This document shows positions 43,315 to 52,245 of a DNA stretch of 64,000 bases, in pieces. The DNA comes from Pseudoalteromonas luteoviolacea (GTDB lineage Bacteria; Pseudomonadota; Gammaproteobacteria; Enterobacterales; Alteromonadaceae): assembly GCF_001750165.1 (NCBI RefSeq), contig NZ_CP015411.1, positions 4,316,501-4,380,500 on the forward strand. The letters are read 5' to 3'. Under the pieces are notes generated by a model. It saw nothing but the letters and a program-made list of their open reading frames with translations. It was not told the origin of the DNA and did no database searches. The translations under genes were made by a program, and so were the position numbers. The first letter of the stretch is position 1, and every line of letters begins with the position of its first letter.

Positions 43315-44747
43315 TGCTTCCCCGCTTTTAAATTTTGCTTCGATAACTCAGTCGCTGCTAGCTGCTTAACTATCTGGCCAATATTACCAGCCCCTTGAGT
43401 AATCACTAAATCTTTGTCTTGGATCACATCCCCTAATATGTGTTGCAGTTCACCGTGATCTGCTACATGAATAGGTTCAACACCACGCTGTCTTAGGCTT
43501 CGACACAATGCTTTACTGTCTGCACCAACAATTGGCGTCTCACCTGCCGCATATACATCTAGAAGAATTAATTGATCGACGTCTGCGAGGACTTTAACAA
43601 ACTCTTCATACAAATCTCTCGTGCGCGTATATCGGTGAGGCTGATATAACATGACTAGTCGCTTATCTGGCCAACCCGCACGCGCAGCTTGAATAGTTAC
43701 AGCCACTTCAGACGGATGATGTCCATAATCATCAACTAACATGACTTCACCTGAATCATTATTAAAAGTGCCATAATGCTGGAAACGACGCCCTATGCCT
43801 GCAAACTCTTTGAGTGCAGTTTGTATGGCTAAACATTCAATATCGTGATCTTTAGCAATCGCAATTGCTGCCGTTGCATTTAGTGCATTGTGTTTACCTG
43901 GCATATTAAGCGTAATATCAATGCTTTGCCCCGACTTATGTAATACCGTAAAGTTGCAACTTCCCACATATTGCACATAGTCGGTCATGCGGTAATCCGC
44001 ATCTTCCGACTCACCATAGGTGATTGTCGGCCTTGCAAATCTAGGCAGAAGCTCGCGGACAACTGGTGAATCAATACACACAACCGCTAAACCGTAAAAT
44101 GGTAAGTTTTGAATAAAGTCGATATAGGTATCTTTTAACTTTTCAAAGTCACCACCATAGGTGTCCATATGATCGGCTTCAATATTCGTAATCACCGATG
44201 CCATAGGCTGTAAATGTAAAAAAGACGCATCACTTTCATCTGCCTCAGCGATTAGTACATCACTGCTACCCACTTTGGCGTTACTGCCCGCGCTATTAAG
44301 TAAGCCGCCTATAATGAATGTTGGATCAAGCTGAGCCTCTGCAAAAATACTCGCAACAAGGCTTGTTGTCGTCGTTTTACCATGCGTACCGGCAACTGCA
44401 ATTCCATGCCTAAAACGCATTAACTCTGCCAACATCTCTGCACGCCTCACCACAGGAATACGTGCTTGTTGAGCTGCAACAACCTCTGGATTACTAGTGT
44501 CAATCGCACTAGATACAACAACAACATTCGCATCCGTCACATTAGAAGCATCATGACCAATAAAGATCTCAGCGCCAACTTTTAACAAGCGCTCCGTCAT
44601 AGCATTTTGCGCAATATCTGAGCCTGTGATCCGGTAACCTTCATAGGCTAACACTTCTGCTATACCGCCCATACCCGCACCACCAATTCCGATGAAATGG
44701 ATAGTATTGATGCGTCTCATAGCCCGGCGATATTTATTTTCTTTCAC
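43311..44747 (-). CDS. murC: UDP-N-acetylmuramate--L-alanine ligase MurC
   Basis: This 478-residue Mur ligase adds L-Ala to UDP-MurNAc. The N-terminal Rossmann motif is IHFIGIGGAGMGGIAEVL, the ATP loop VAGTHGKTTTTSLVASI is near residue 123, LIAEADESDASFLHLQP near residue 175 carries the catalytic Glu/Asp, and the substrate-domain VDDYGHHPSEVAVTIQAAR is near residue 355. Length fits E. coli MurC (491). It starts 11 bases after murG. Confidence 0.97.
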   Translation of the reverse strand: MKENKYRRAMRRINTIHFIGIGGAGMGGIAEVLAYEGYRITGSDIAQNAMTERLLKVGAEIFIGHDASNVTDANVVVVSSAIDTSNPEVVAAQQARIPVVRRAEMLAELMRFRHGIAVAGTHGKTTTTSLVASIFAEAQLDPTFIIGGLLNSAGSNAKVGSSDVLIAEADESDASFLHLQPMASVITNIEADHMDTYGGDFEKLKDTYIDFIQNLPFYGLAVVCIDSPVVRELLPRFARPTITYGESEDADYRMTDYVQYVGSCNFTVLHKSGQSIDITLNMPGKHNALNATAAIAIAKDHDIECLAIQTALKEFAGIGRRFQHYGTFNNDSGEVMLVDDYGHHPSEVAVTIQAARAGWPDKRLVMLYQPHRYTRTRDLYEEFVKVLADVDQLILLDVYAAGETPIVGADSKALCRSLRQRGVEPIHVADHGELQHILGDVIQDKDLVITQGAGNIGQIVKQLAATELSKQNLKAGKQ

Positions 44748-44757
44748 AACTTTCTCT

Positions 44758-45822
44758 TCAATTTGTAACTTGTTTAATTATTTCGACCACAGAGTTTGTA
44801 GCATTGAGTTGCGCGCATGCTTTAGCGCGCTTAGCTTTTTCTTCAACTAAGTGTGGTTGCTCAAAGTATGGCTTTAACAAATTGGCCATACTGTGTTCGT
44901 TCAATTCAGACTGTGGCATCAACAAAGCCGCATTTTTATCAACTAATGCACGTGCGTTTAACGTTTGATGGTCATCAACTGCATGAGGCAATGGTACAAA
45001 TACTGCCATTTTTCCAGCAGCTGCAACTTCACTCACCGTCAAGGCACCCGCGCGACAAATAATAATATCAGCCCATTCATAGGCTTGGTCCATATTTTCG
45101 ATAAACTCAGTAACTTTATATGTAAATGCACTTTGCTCATACCTACCTGACACTAACTGACCATTGCCTTTACCGCTTTGATGCCAAACAGATAGTGATG
45201 TATTTGCCGAATTACCTAACGAAGAAAATACGCTCGGCATCGCTTCATTAAGCGCTCTGGCACCGAGGGAGCCGCCAACAACCAAGCAATTTATTTTCTG
45301 GCCAATCGGTTTTGCATGGATCTGTGACACAGACTCCCTAATAGGATTGCCCACAACATCATATTGTTTATCTTTAAACGCCCCGGAAAAAGCACACAAG
45401 ACTCGCGTAGCAAGCTTAGCCAGTAATTTATTACTAAAACCTGCCACAGCATTTTGCTCGTGAATTATTAAAGGAACTCCTAGCATTTTGGCTGCGATCC
45501 CGACAGGGCCTGTAACATACCCCCCCATCGCAAGTACTGCATCAGGCTTTTGAATTTTAATTATTTTTCTTGCTGCGAAAATCGCTTTAACAATCATAAA
45601 CGGCGCTTTGATGAGACGTTTAATTCCGTTTCCTCGTAGCCCTTTCACTTTTATGTAATCGATATAAATACCATGATTTGGCACCACTTGAGATTCCATT
45701 CTATCTTCAGTACCAACCCAAGAAACTTCCCAGCCGAGTTGTTTTAATTTTTCTGCAACAGCAATACCGGGAAAAATATGCCCCCCAGTGCCGCCAGCCG
45801 CAACCAATAGTCGCCTACTCAT
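44758..45822 (-). CDS. murG: Lipid II synthase MurG
   Basis: This 354-residue GT28 glycosyltransferase transfers GlcNAc to lipid I at the inner face of the membrane. Motifs are LLVAAGGTGGHIFPGIAVAE at the N-terminus (G-loop 1), MGGYVTGPVGIAAKMLGVPL near residue 103, LVVGGSLGARALNEAMPSV near residue 188 (G-loop 3), and ICRAGALTVSEVAAAGKMAV near residue 245. Length equals E. coli MurG (355). Its start overlaps the ftsW stop by four bases. Confidence 0.97.
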   Translation of the reverse strand: MSRRLLVAAGGTGGHIFPGIAVAEKLKQLGWEVSWVGTEDRMESQVVPNHGIYIDYIKVKGLRGNGIKRLIKAPFMIVKAIFAARKIIKIQKPDAVLAMGGYVTGPVGIAAKMLGVPLIIHEQNAVAGFSNKLLAKLATRVLCAFSGAFKDKQYDVVGNPIRESVSQIHAKPIGQKINCLVVGGSLGARALNEAMPSVFSSLGNSANTSLSVWHQSGKGNGQLVSGRYEQSAFTYKVTEFIENMDQAYEWADIIICRAGALTVSEVAAAGKMAVFVPLPHAVDDHQTLNARALVDKNAALLMPQSELNEHSMANLLKPYFEQPHLVEEKAKRAKACAQLNATNSVVEIIKQVTN

Positions 45823-46994
45823 CGTTTACTGCCTCTCGATGTTGCTTGCCTTGTCGACATTTTGGTTTCAAAATCTATGCGCTGTAACAAGCCTGCCGCA
45901 ATTGTCATTACCAATAAACTTGAACCACCATAGGATACAAATGGTAATGTAAGCCCTTTAGTCGGCAACATGCCTGCACTCGCCCCAACATTCACCAAAG
46001 TTTGGAATGCAAACCAGATTCCAATTCCCAATGCCAGATATCCTTCATACTCTTTTTGTGACTTGAGTGCTTGCTGGCCTATGATCAAGGCGCGAAAGAC
46101 TAAGGTCCCCAACATTAACAACACACAAACGACCCCAAGAAAGCCAAGCTCTTCAGCGATTACTGCGAAAATAAAATCATTATGCGCTTCAGGAAGGTAC
46201 TGCAGTTTTTGCACGCTGTTTCCCAAACCTTGTCCAAACCATCCACCCTGACCATAAGCCATTAATGACTGCACAAGTTGATAGCCTTTGCCAAAGGGAT
46301 CTTTCCACGGTTCTAAAAAGCCAACCACTCTGGCCATACGGTAGGGTTCAAAAATTATCAGCATAATCACTAGAAAAATGCCTGTTAGCATCAATACAAA
46401 AAACTGCCACAATTTGGCACCAGCGAGAAAAAGCAAACCCACCGTCGTGACAAAAATAACCACCACTGTACCTAGATCTGGTTGCATCAAAATTAAAAAA
46501 GCATAAACAGCAAATACGACTATTGGTTTTGCAAATCCTTTAATATTTTCTTGAACTTCGTCTCGCTTACGCACCAAGTAACCAGCTATATAACTGATAA
46601 AAAATAGCTTTGCGACTTCTGCAGCTTGTATACCGACTGGACCCACAGGGATCCATCGTCGCGCTCCGTTAGCCTCACGACCAATGATCAAAACCAAGAT
46701 CAACATCAGTACACCAAGTAACAACAAATAGGGGTTAAAGCGTTTCCACCACATCATCGAAACTGACGTGCTTAACCAAAACAACACCATTCCCATGAAT
46801 AAGAACATGCCGTGGCGTACAATGATGTGATAAGGGTTATCGAAAAGTCGCTCTGCAACTGGCATCGAAGCGCTTGTCACCATGACAAACCCAACACCTA
46901 TCAGGCACAACATTGCATACAGCAAAGGTAAATCAAACAAAGTGTCTGCTTTTTTAGATTCAAAAATGCCTTTTAGGTTGATGGCTGCAATCAT
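45819..46994 (-). CDS. ftsW: SEDS-family septal peptidoglycan polymerase FtsW
   Basis: This 391-residue polytopic glycosyltransferase polymerises lipid II at the septum together with FtsI. About ten spans are visible. SEDS signatures are IGREANGARRWIPVGPVGIQ near residue 118, LMQPDLGTVVVIFVTT near residue 173 (catalytic Asp in the PDLG region), and LPEAHNDFIFAVIAEELGFL near residue 265. The C-terminal TKGLTLPFVSYGGSSL is the family motif. It abuts murD directly. Confidence 0.96.
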   Translation of the reverse strand: MIAAINLKGIFESKKADTLFDLPLLYAMLCLIGVGFVMVTSASMPVAERLFDNPYHIIVRHGMFLFMGMVLFWLSTSVSMMWWKRFNPYLLLLGVLMLILVLIIGREANGARRWIPVGPVGIQAAEVAKLFFISYIAGYLVRKRDEVQENIKGFAKPIVVFAVYAFLILMQPDLGTVVVIFVTTVGLLFLAGAKLWQFFVLMLTGIFLVIMLIIFEPYRMARVVGFLEPWKDPFGKGYQLVQSLMAYGQGGWFGQGLGNSVQKLQYLPEAHNDFIFAVIAEELGFLGVVCVLLMLGTLVFRALIIGQQALKSQKEYEGYLALGIGIWFAFQTLVNVGASAGMLPTKGLTLPFVSYGGSSLLVMTIAAGLLQRIDFETKMSTRQATSRGSKR

Positions 46995-48314
46995 TTAAAG
47001 TTCCTCAACCCACTTACAAAAATCATCTCCACGAGCCATGTAATTGGCATACATATCAATACTCGCGCATGCAGGGGCAAGCAATACAATATCGCCATTT
47101 TGTGCCAGTTGATTTGCCCCTATCACAGCCTCTTTCAAAGATGATACAGAGTAACTTTGCAAATGCATGGATGAAAATAAACCCGCATCTTTACCAAAAC
47201 AAAAAATTGCACGGCAATGAGCAAGAATAGGCGCCTTTAACGGAGATACATCGGCCCCTTTTGCATCGCCCCCCAAAATTAAAATAATCTTTTGAGCTTC
47301 TGTATGTAAACTCTCAAGTGCAGTAACTGTTGCGCCTACATTCGTTGCTTTTGAATCGTTAAAGTACTTAACGCCCGCCACTTCAGCGACTAATTGGCAA
47401 CGATGTGAGAGGCCGGTAAAATGCAAAAAAGCCTCTTGAAAAGCGTCTAACTTAATTTTAAAAGGAGATAGCAGCGCCATCACAGATAGCGCATTAAACT
47501 GATTGTGCTTACCCGATAAAGCTAAATGCTCCACGGAAAGCAAAGGCTGCCCATTTACACAGAAAAAGTCACCTTCTGGCGTAGGTGATATACAGTAGTC
47601 TGCAGCCTCTAAACCTACACTCAATGCTGATTGGTGAGATTGATACGTTTTTTCATCATGTATGTTATAAACTAAGCAATCCGTTTGCTGATAAATACGT
47701 TTCTTAGCCATACAGTAGGCCTCAAAATCCGGATATCTATCCATATGATCCTCAGTAATATTGAGGATCATCGCACTAGCACATTTCAAGCTTTGCGTGG
47801 TTTCTAACTGAAAGCTTGATAATTCTAATATAATGACATCGAGATCTTGATCGAGAAACTCTAATACTGAAGTGCCTATATTTCCGCCCAAGCCGACTTT
47901 TAGCCCTGCTGCTTGGCACACAGCATGTGCAAGGCTCACAACCGTTGATTTCCCATTTGATCCTGTTACAGCAACAACTGGTGTGGTATTCAGTCGAGCA
48001 AACAACTCAACATCACCAATCACTTCTACACCATGCGTGATGGCTTGCGCAACATATCGATCATATAGCGGGATCCCCGGCGTGATCACAATGATATCGG
48101 CCTCAAGCAATGCGCCTTCAGCAAGGGGGCCAAATACAGCTTCACAATCGGGTGCATTATGTGCGAGCCAATCGGCACCTGGCGGTACAGAGCGAGTATC
48201 AACGACTTTTGGGGAAATCCCATGTTGTAACAAAAACCGAACAGTGCCAAGGCCTGAAACTCCCAGGCCTAACACAGTAACCGTTTTATGCTTCAACGTA
48301 TCTAAGTAACTCAT
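46995..48314 (-). CDS. murD: UDP-MurNAc-L-Ala--D-glutamate ligase MurD
   Basis: This 439-residue Mur ligase adds D-Glu. The N-terminal VTVLGLGVSGLGTVRFLL Rossmann motif is followed by VAVTGSNGKSTVVSLAHAV near residue 113 (ATP loop), LELSSFQLETTQSLK near residue 164, MILNITEDHMDRYPDFEAY near residue 183, and the C-terminal FNDSKATNVGATVTALES near residue 323. Length equals E. coli MurD (438). It is immediately followed by ftsW and preceded by mraY without spacing. Confidence 0.97.
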   Translation of the reverse strand: MSYLDTLKHKTVTVLGLGVSGLGTVRFLLQHGISPKVVDTRSVPPGADWLAHNAPDCEAVFGPLAEGALLEADIIVITPGIPLYDRYVAQAITHGVEVIGDVELFARLNTTPVVAVTGSNGKSTVVSLAHAVCQAAGLKVGLGGNIGTSVLEFLDQDLDVIILELSSFQLETTQSLKCASAMILNITEDHMDRYPDFEAYCMAKKRIYQQTDCLVYNIHDEKTYQSHQSALSVGLEAADYCISPTPEGDFFCVNGQPLLSVEHLALSGKHNQFNALSVMALLSPFKIKLDAFQEAFLHFTGLSHRCQLVAEVAGVKYFNDSKATNVGATVTALESLHTEAQKIILILGGDAKGADVSPLKAPILAHCRAIFCFGKDAGLFSSMHLQSYSVSSLKEAVIGANQLAQNGDIVLLAPACASIDMYANYMARGDDFCKWVEEL

Positions 48315-49397
48315 TTATCTAATCTTCAACGTCGCCAAACCAGCTAATACTAAAATGAATGAAATGATCCAAAATCGCACAATAACACGCGGTTCAGGCC
48401 AACCTTTTAATTCATAGTGATGATGAATCGGTGCCATTCTAAAAATACGCTGACCGCGTAATTTATATGAACCAACTTGTAAAATGACCGACAGCGCCTC
48501 CATAACGAATACGCCCCCCATGATCACTAACACTAATTCTTGTCTGACCAAAATAGCAATGATCCCAAGCGCACCACCTAAAGCAAGTGAACCCACATCT
48601 CCCATAAATACTTGCGCAGGATATGTGTTAAACCACAAGAAACCCAAGCCAGCACCAACAATCGCGGTACATACAACAACAAGCTCACTCGCCAATGGTA
48701 TATGAGGAATATGGAGATAATTTGAGAAGTTCACGTTCCCAGTCAAATAAGCAATAATCGCCAATGCAGCTGCCACCAAAATGGTTGGTACAATGGCCAA
48801 CCCATCTAATCCATCAGTCAAGTTAACGGCGTTAGACGTACCCACTATCACAAAATAGCTCATTACGAGGTAGAAAAGACCAAGCTGGGGTAAGACATCT
48901 TTGAAAAAAGGTACAACCAATGAAGTTTCTTCCGCAGAAGTGGTCGTTGAATATAAAAATGCAGCAACGGAAATAGCAATGACTGACTGCCAAAAGTATT
49001 TCCATCTTGCAATCAGGCCTTTACTGTCTTTTCGGATCACTTTTCGATAATCGTCCACAAAGCCAACGATACCCAAAGAGCCTATTACAAACAACGTCAC
49101 CCATACATACTTATTGCTTAAGTCGCCCCACATCAAAGAGCTGACAAAAATCGCAGCCAAAATAAGTATACCGCCCATGGTCGGTGTGCCAGATTTTGAT
49201 AAGTGAGATTCAGGGCCATCATCACGTACTGTTTGACCAATTTGCATGCGCTGTAAGGCACGAATAAGCTTTGGACCAAAATACAGTGAGATCAATAAGG
49301 CTGTCAAAATGCCTAAAATCGCACGCACAGTCAAATAGGAAAAGATATTAAAACCACTGTAGTATTGAGTTAAATACTCTGCTAACCAAACTAACAT
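48315..49397 (-). CDS. mraY: Phospho-MurNAc-pentapeptide transferase MraY
   Basis: This 360-residue inner-membrane enzyme makes lipid I. Ten spans are apparent. Motifs are TPTMGGILILAAIFVSSLMW near residue 75, VGFVDDYRKVIRKDSKGLIA near residue 110 (DDxxK), NAVNLTDGLDGLAIVPTIL near residue 190, FMGDVGSLALGGALG near residue 264, and APIHHHYELKGWPEPRVIVR near residue 322. Length is identical to E. coli MraY (360). It overlaps murF by a single base (TAATG). Confidence 0.98.
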   Translation of the reverse strand: MLVWLAEYLTQYYSGFNIFSYLTVRAILGILTALLISLYFGPKLIRALQRMQIGQTVRDDGPESHLSKSGTPTMGGILILAAIFVSSLMWGDLSNKYVWVTLFVIGSLGIVGFVDDYRKVIRKDSKGLIARWKYFWQSVIAISVAAFLYSTTTSAEETSLVVPFFKDVLPQLGLFYLVMSYFVIVGTSNAVNLTDGLDGLAIVPTILVAAALAIIAYLTGNVNFSNYLHIPHIPLASELVVVCTAIVGAGLGFLWFNTYPAQVFMGDVGSLALGGALGIIAILVRQELVLVIMGGVFVMEALSVILQVGSYKLRGQRIFRMAPIHHHYELKGWPEPRVIVRFWIISFILVLAGLATLKIR

Positions 49398-50779
49398 TAT
49401 TGGTCCCCACTTTCTGAGTTTGTTTGCACTGAAATAAGATCAGCGACTAATAGCTCCATACGGGCGCTGCGCGATCCTTTCACGAGCAGCGTGCATTGCT
49501 CAGTGTCATTTTTAATGAACTTTAATAGCACTTCTAACATATGTTCACGGGTAGAAAAGTGTCGGTTCGGCTCTTCAAATATCTCACTCGCATAACGACT
49601 TAACACACCCAAGGTAAACACAGCATCAATGCCTTGCTGCTTAGCAAACTCACCCACTTCTGTATGATATGCACGAGCATCTTCACCTAATTCAGCCATA
49701 TCACCCAAAGCTAATACTCTAGTACCGGGCATATCTTTCAGTAGTTCAATTGCCGCTTTCACCGAGCGAACATTGGCGTTATATGTGTCATCAACAACTC
49801 GCAATGAATCTGACACATCAATCACATTAACGCGACCTTTAACAACGGGCATATCTTTCAGCGCGCTTGCGATGTCTTCTAATGTTGACCCAAATGGAAT
49901 AGTCAAAGACGCTGCAATCACTGCATTCATCACATTGTGCTTGCCAGGCAGTGCCAACTTAACTTGTTGAGTTGCTTCCTCAGTGCAGAGCGTAAACTCA
50001 GCACACCCAAATTCATCTAACTGAATACCTTCAGCCCACACATCCAATTTATTTTGCATTGAAAAGCGCTTAACAGACTGCTTACTCAAACTCGCTTCCC
50101 ACATTGGCGCAAATTCGCTATCACAGTTAATAATTGCCACACCATTGTCTTTGAGCCCACCAAAGATTTCACCTTTGGCTTGGCCAATACCTTCAATAGA
50201 GCCAAACCCCTCTAAATGCGACGGTGCAACATTGCATACAACGGCCACATCAGGTTTAGTTAAAGCACTGGTGTAAGCAATTTCACCAATGTGATTTGCG
50301 CCTAATTCAATCACCGCATATTCATCATCTTCTGATAGGCGTAATAATGTCAAAGGCACGCCAATGTCATTATTAAAATTTCCTTTGGTGGCAAGCACTT
50401 TACCGCGTCTGGATAAAATAGCAGCAGTCATTTCTTTTACTGTGGTTTTACCCACACTTCCGGTGATAGCCACAGTTTTGGGCGCAACGTGCTGCATCAC
50501 AGCTTGCCCTAACTTTCCTAAAGCAATACGTGTATCCGCTACGACAAATTGGGGGATATCCACATCGACAGGCTCTGAAACAATTGCGGCAATTGCCCCT
50601 TTTTGCTTTGCGTGTTCAACAAATTTATGCCCGTCAAAATTAGCACCTTTTAGTGCTAAAAAAACCTCATTATCGGTTATTGTTCTTGTATCTGTATTGA
50701 TGTTGGCAACAGCCAAATTATGCCCACTGAAAGGGGCCTCAAGTACTTCTGCAAGCCAAGAAAAATTCATCTTGATCAT
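49397..50779 (-). CDS. murF: UDP-MurNAc-tripeptide--D-Ala-D-Ala ligase MurF
   Basis: This 460-residue Mur ligase adds D-Ala-D-Ala, completing the pentapeptide. VAITGSVGKTTVKEMTAAIL near residue 104 is the ATP loop, TKGNFNNDIGVPLTLLRL near residue 130 is MurF-specific, YAVIELGANHIGEIAYTS near residue 154 follows, and VVDDTYNANVRSVKAAIEL near residue 318 is the C-terminal signature. It overlaps murE by four bases. The start is MIKMNF at 50779 or the second ATG three codons later. Confidence 0.97.
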   Translation of the reverse strand: MIKMNFSWLAEVLEAPFSGHNLAVANINTDTRTITDNEVFLALKGANFDGHKFVEHAKQKGAIAAIVSEPVDVDIPQFVVADTRIALGKLGQAVMQHVAPKTVAITGSVGKTTVKEMTAAILSRRGKVLATKGNFNNDIGVPLTLLRLSEDDEYAVIELGANHIGEIAYTSALTKPDVAVVCNVAPSHLEGFGSIEGIGQAKGEIFGGLKDNGVAIINCDSEFAPMWEASLSKQSVKRFSMQNKLDVWAEGIQLDEFGCAEFTLCTEEATQQVKLALPGKHNVMNAVIAASLTIPFGSTLEDIASALKDMPVVKGRVNVIDVSDSLRVVDDTYNANVRSVKAAIELLKDMPGTRVLALGDMAELGEDARAYHTEVGEFAKQQGIDAVFTLGVLSRYASEIFEEPNRHFSTREHMLEVLLKFIKNDTEQCTLLVKGSRSARMELLVADLISVQTNSESGDQ

Positions 50780-52245
50780 GCACTTTCCCCCTGTAAAATT
50801 AATTTCACCAAACTTCTATCACAAAAGCTCAGTGTTTGATTTCCTATGATTTGATAGTCTTCATGCCCTTTTCCGGCGATCAATACTACGCTGTCTTGAT
50901 CAGCGTGATTAATCGCATATCGAATGGCTTGTTCCCTATCAGGTTGTGACACAGCATACTCAGGCTCACTGAGCCCAGCCTTAATATCATCAATAATTAT
51001 GTTTGGATCTTCACTTCGAGGGTTGTCACTAGTAATCACCACAGTATCGGCAAACCGCTCTGCTGCTCTGGCCATCAATGGCCTTTTTCCTTTATCGCGG
51101 TCACCACCACAGCCGAATACACAACTCACCTTACCGGGTACATGCTGTTGCAAGGCTTTAAGTGCAAGCTCTAAGGCTTCAGGGGTATGTGCGTAATCTA
51201 CGATGCAGGTAGGAAAGCCCGGTGAGCTAAATGCTTCCATACGCCCATCTACTTGCTCTAACTGAGCGGTACCCGCTTGCAACTTTGTCAATTGATAACC
51301 CTGTACCAATAACGCTGCGATTGCTGCCGCTAAGTTGTACACATTAAACAACCCATATAGCTTTGTTGTGATCTCAACATCGCCCCATGAAGTATTAAGC
51401 TTTAGAGAAAGTCCATTTTGTTCGCATACCACATGATGAAAAAAAACATAGCATTGGTAAGCGTGTGAATCGGGTTTTTCTCCATATACCACACAGTCTT
51501 CTATCGGTAACTCACTCAGCCACTGGCGCGCGTACTTGTCATCGATATTCAGCACTTTAAATTGCGCAGCGCTTTGTGTAAAAAGACGCTTTTTGGCTTG
51601 CGCATAACTCGCCATATCACCATGATAATCCAAATGATCACGGCTTAAATTAGTAAATACAGCGACATCAAAATCAACTTGTGCTGTTCTACCCTGCACA
51701 ATCCCATGCGACGATACTTCCATTGCTATTTGATGAAAGTCGGTCTTCAGATCACTGAATATTTGCTGCAATGATACAGATGATGGTGTGGTATTATTCA
51801 ACGGCGTTAGTTCGTCAGGCGCGCCATAACCCAGCGTCCCAATCACTGCACTGGGTGTACCGCAATATGATGCTAAACTCGCGATCATTGCTGTAGTCGT
51901 TGATTTGCCATTGGTGCCTGTCACACCAACAACTGCCATATCTGCACTAGGGTATTGATAAAACTGTGCTGCGATACTTGGCAAGTGCTTTTTCAAATCG
52001 GTGATTCGAATTAAAGGTACTTCCAGAGATTGCACTTCAGCTTGTTCATCCACTAACACACAAGCAGCACCTTGCTTAATCGCCTTTGAGATAAATTGCG
52101 TGCCATCTAATTGATGTCCAGAAATAGCAATAAAGCAATCACCATCAGACACCTCTCTACTATCTAAACGCAGCGCATTTATAAATACTTTAGGACTCAC
52201 TACCCCAAAACTTTTGAGTACTTCAGCTAAGTCACGCATCGTCAT
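50776..52245 (-). CDS. murE: UDP-MurNAc-dipeptide--meso-diaminopimelate ligase MurE
   Basis: This Mur ligase adds the third stem residue. It is 489 residues from ATG 52245, chosen because AGGA stands close upstream; ATG two codons later also fits, and the longer upstream frame lies inside ftsI. The ATP loop VVGVTGTNGKSTTTAMIASL is near residue 112, and VSSHGIVQGRTAQVDFDVAV follows near residue 180. The SDNPRSEDPNIIIDDI segment near residue 405 contains DNPR, the signature for meso-DAP rather than lysine, so the peptidoglycan is of the Gram-negative type. It overlaps ftsI by 14 bases. Confidence 0.96.
   Translation of the reverse strand: MTMRDLAEVLKSFGVVSPKVFINALRLDSREVSDGDCFIAISGHQLDGTQFISKAIKQGAACVLVDEQAEVQSLEVPLIRITDLKKHLPSIAAQFYQYPSADMAVVGVTGTNGKSTTTAMIASLASYCGTPSAVIGTLGYGAPDELTPLNNTTPSSVSLQQIFSDLKTDFHQIAMEVSSHGIVQGRTAQVDFDVAVFTNLSRDHLDYHGDMASYAQAKKRLFTQSAAQFKVLNIDDKYARQWLSELPIEDCVVYGEKPDSHAYQCYVFFHHVVCEQNGLSLKLNTSWGDVEITTKLYGLFNVYNLAAAIAALLVQGYQLTKLQAGTAQLEQVDGRMEAFSSPGFPTCIVDYAHTPEALELALKALQQHVPGKVSCVFGCGGDRDKGKRPLMARAAERFADTVVITSDNPRSEDPNIIIDDIKAGLSEPEYAVSQPDREQAIRYAINHADQDSVVLIAGKGHEDYQIIGNQTLSFCDRSLVKLILQGESA

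Noticed and set aside
50364..50849. 161-codon plus-strand frame antisense to murF and murE
   Set aside because: It spans the junction of two firmly identified genes and shows no family features.
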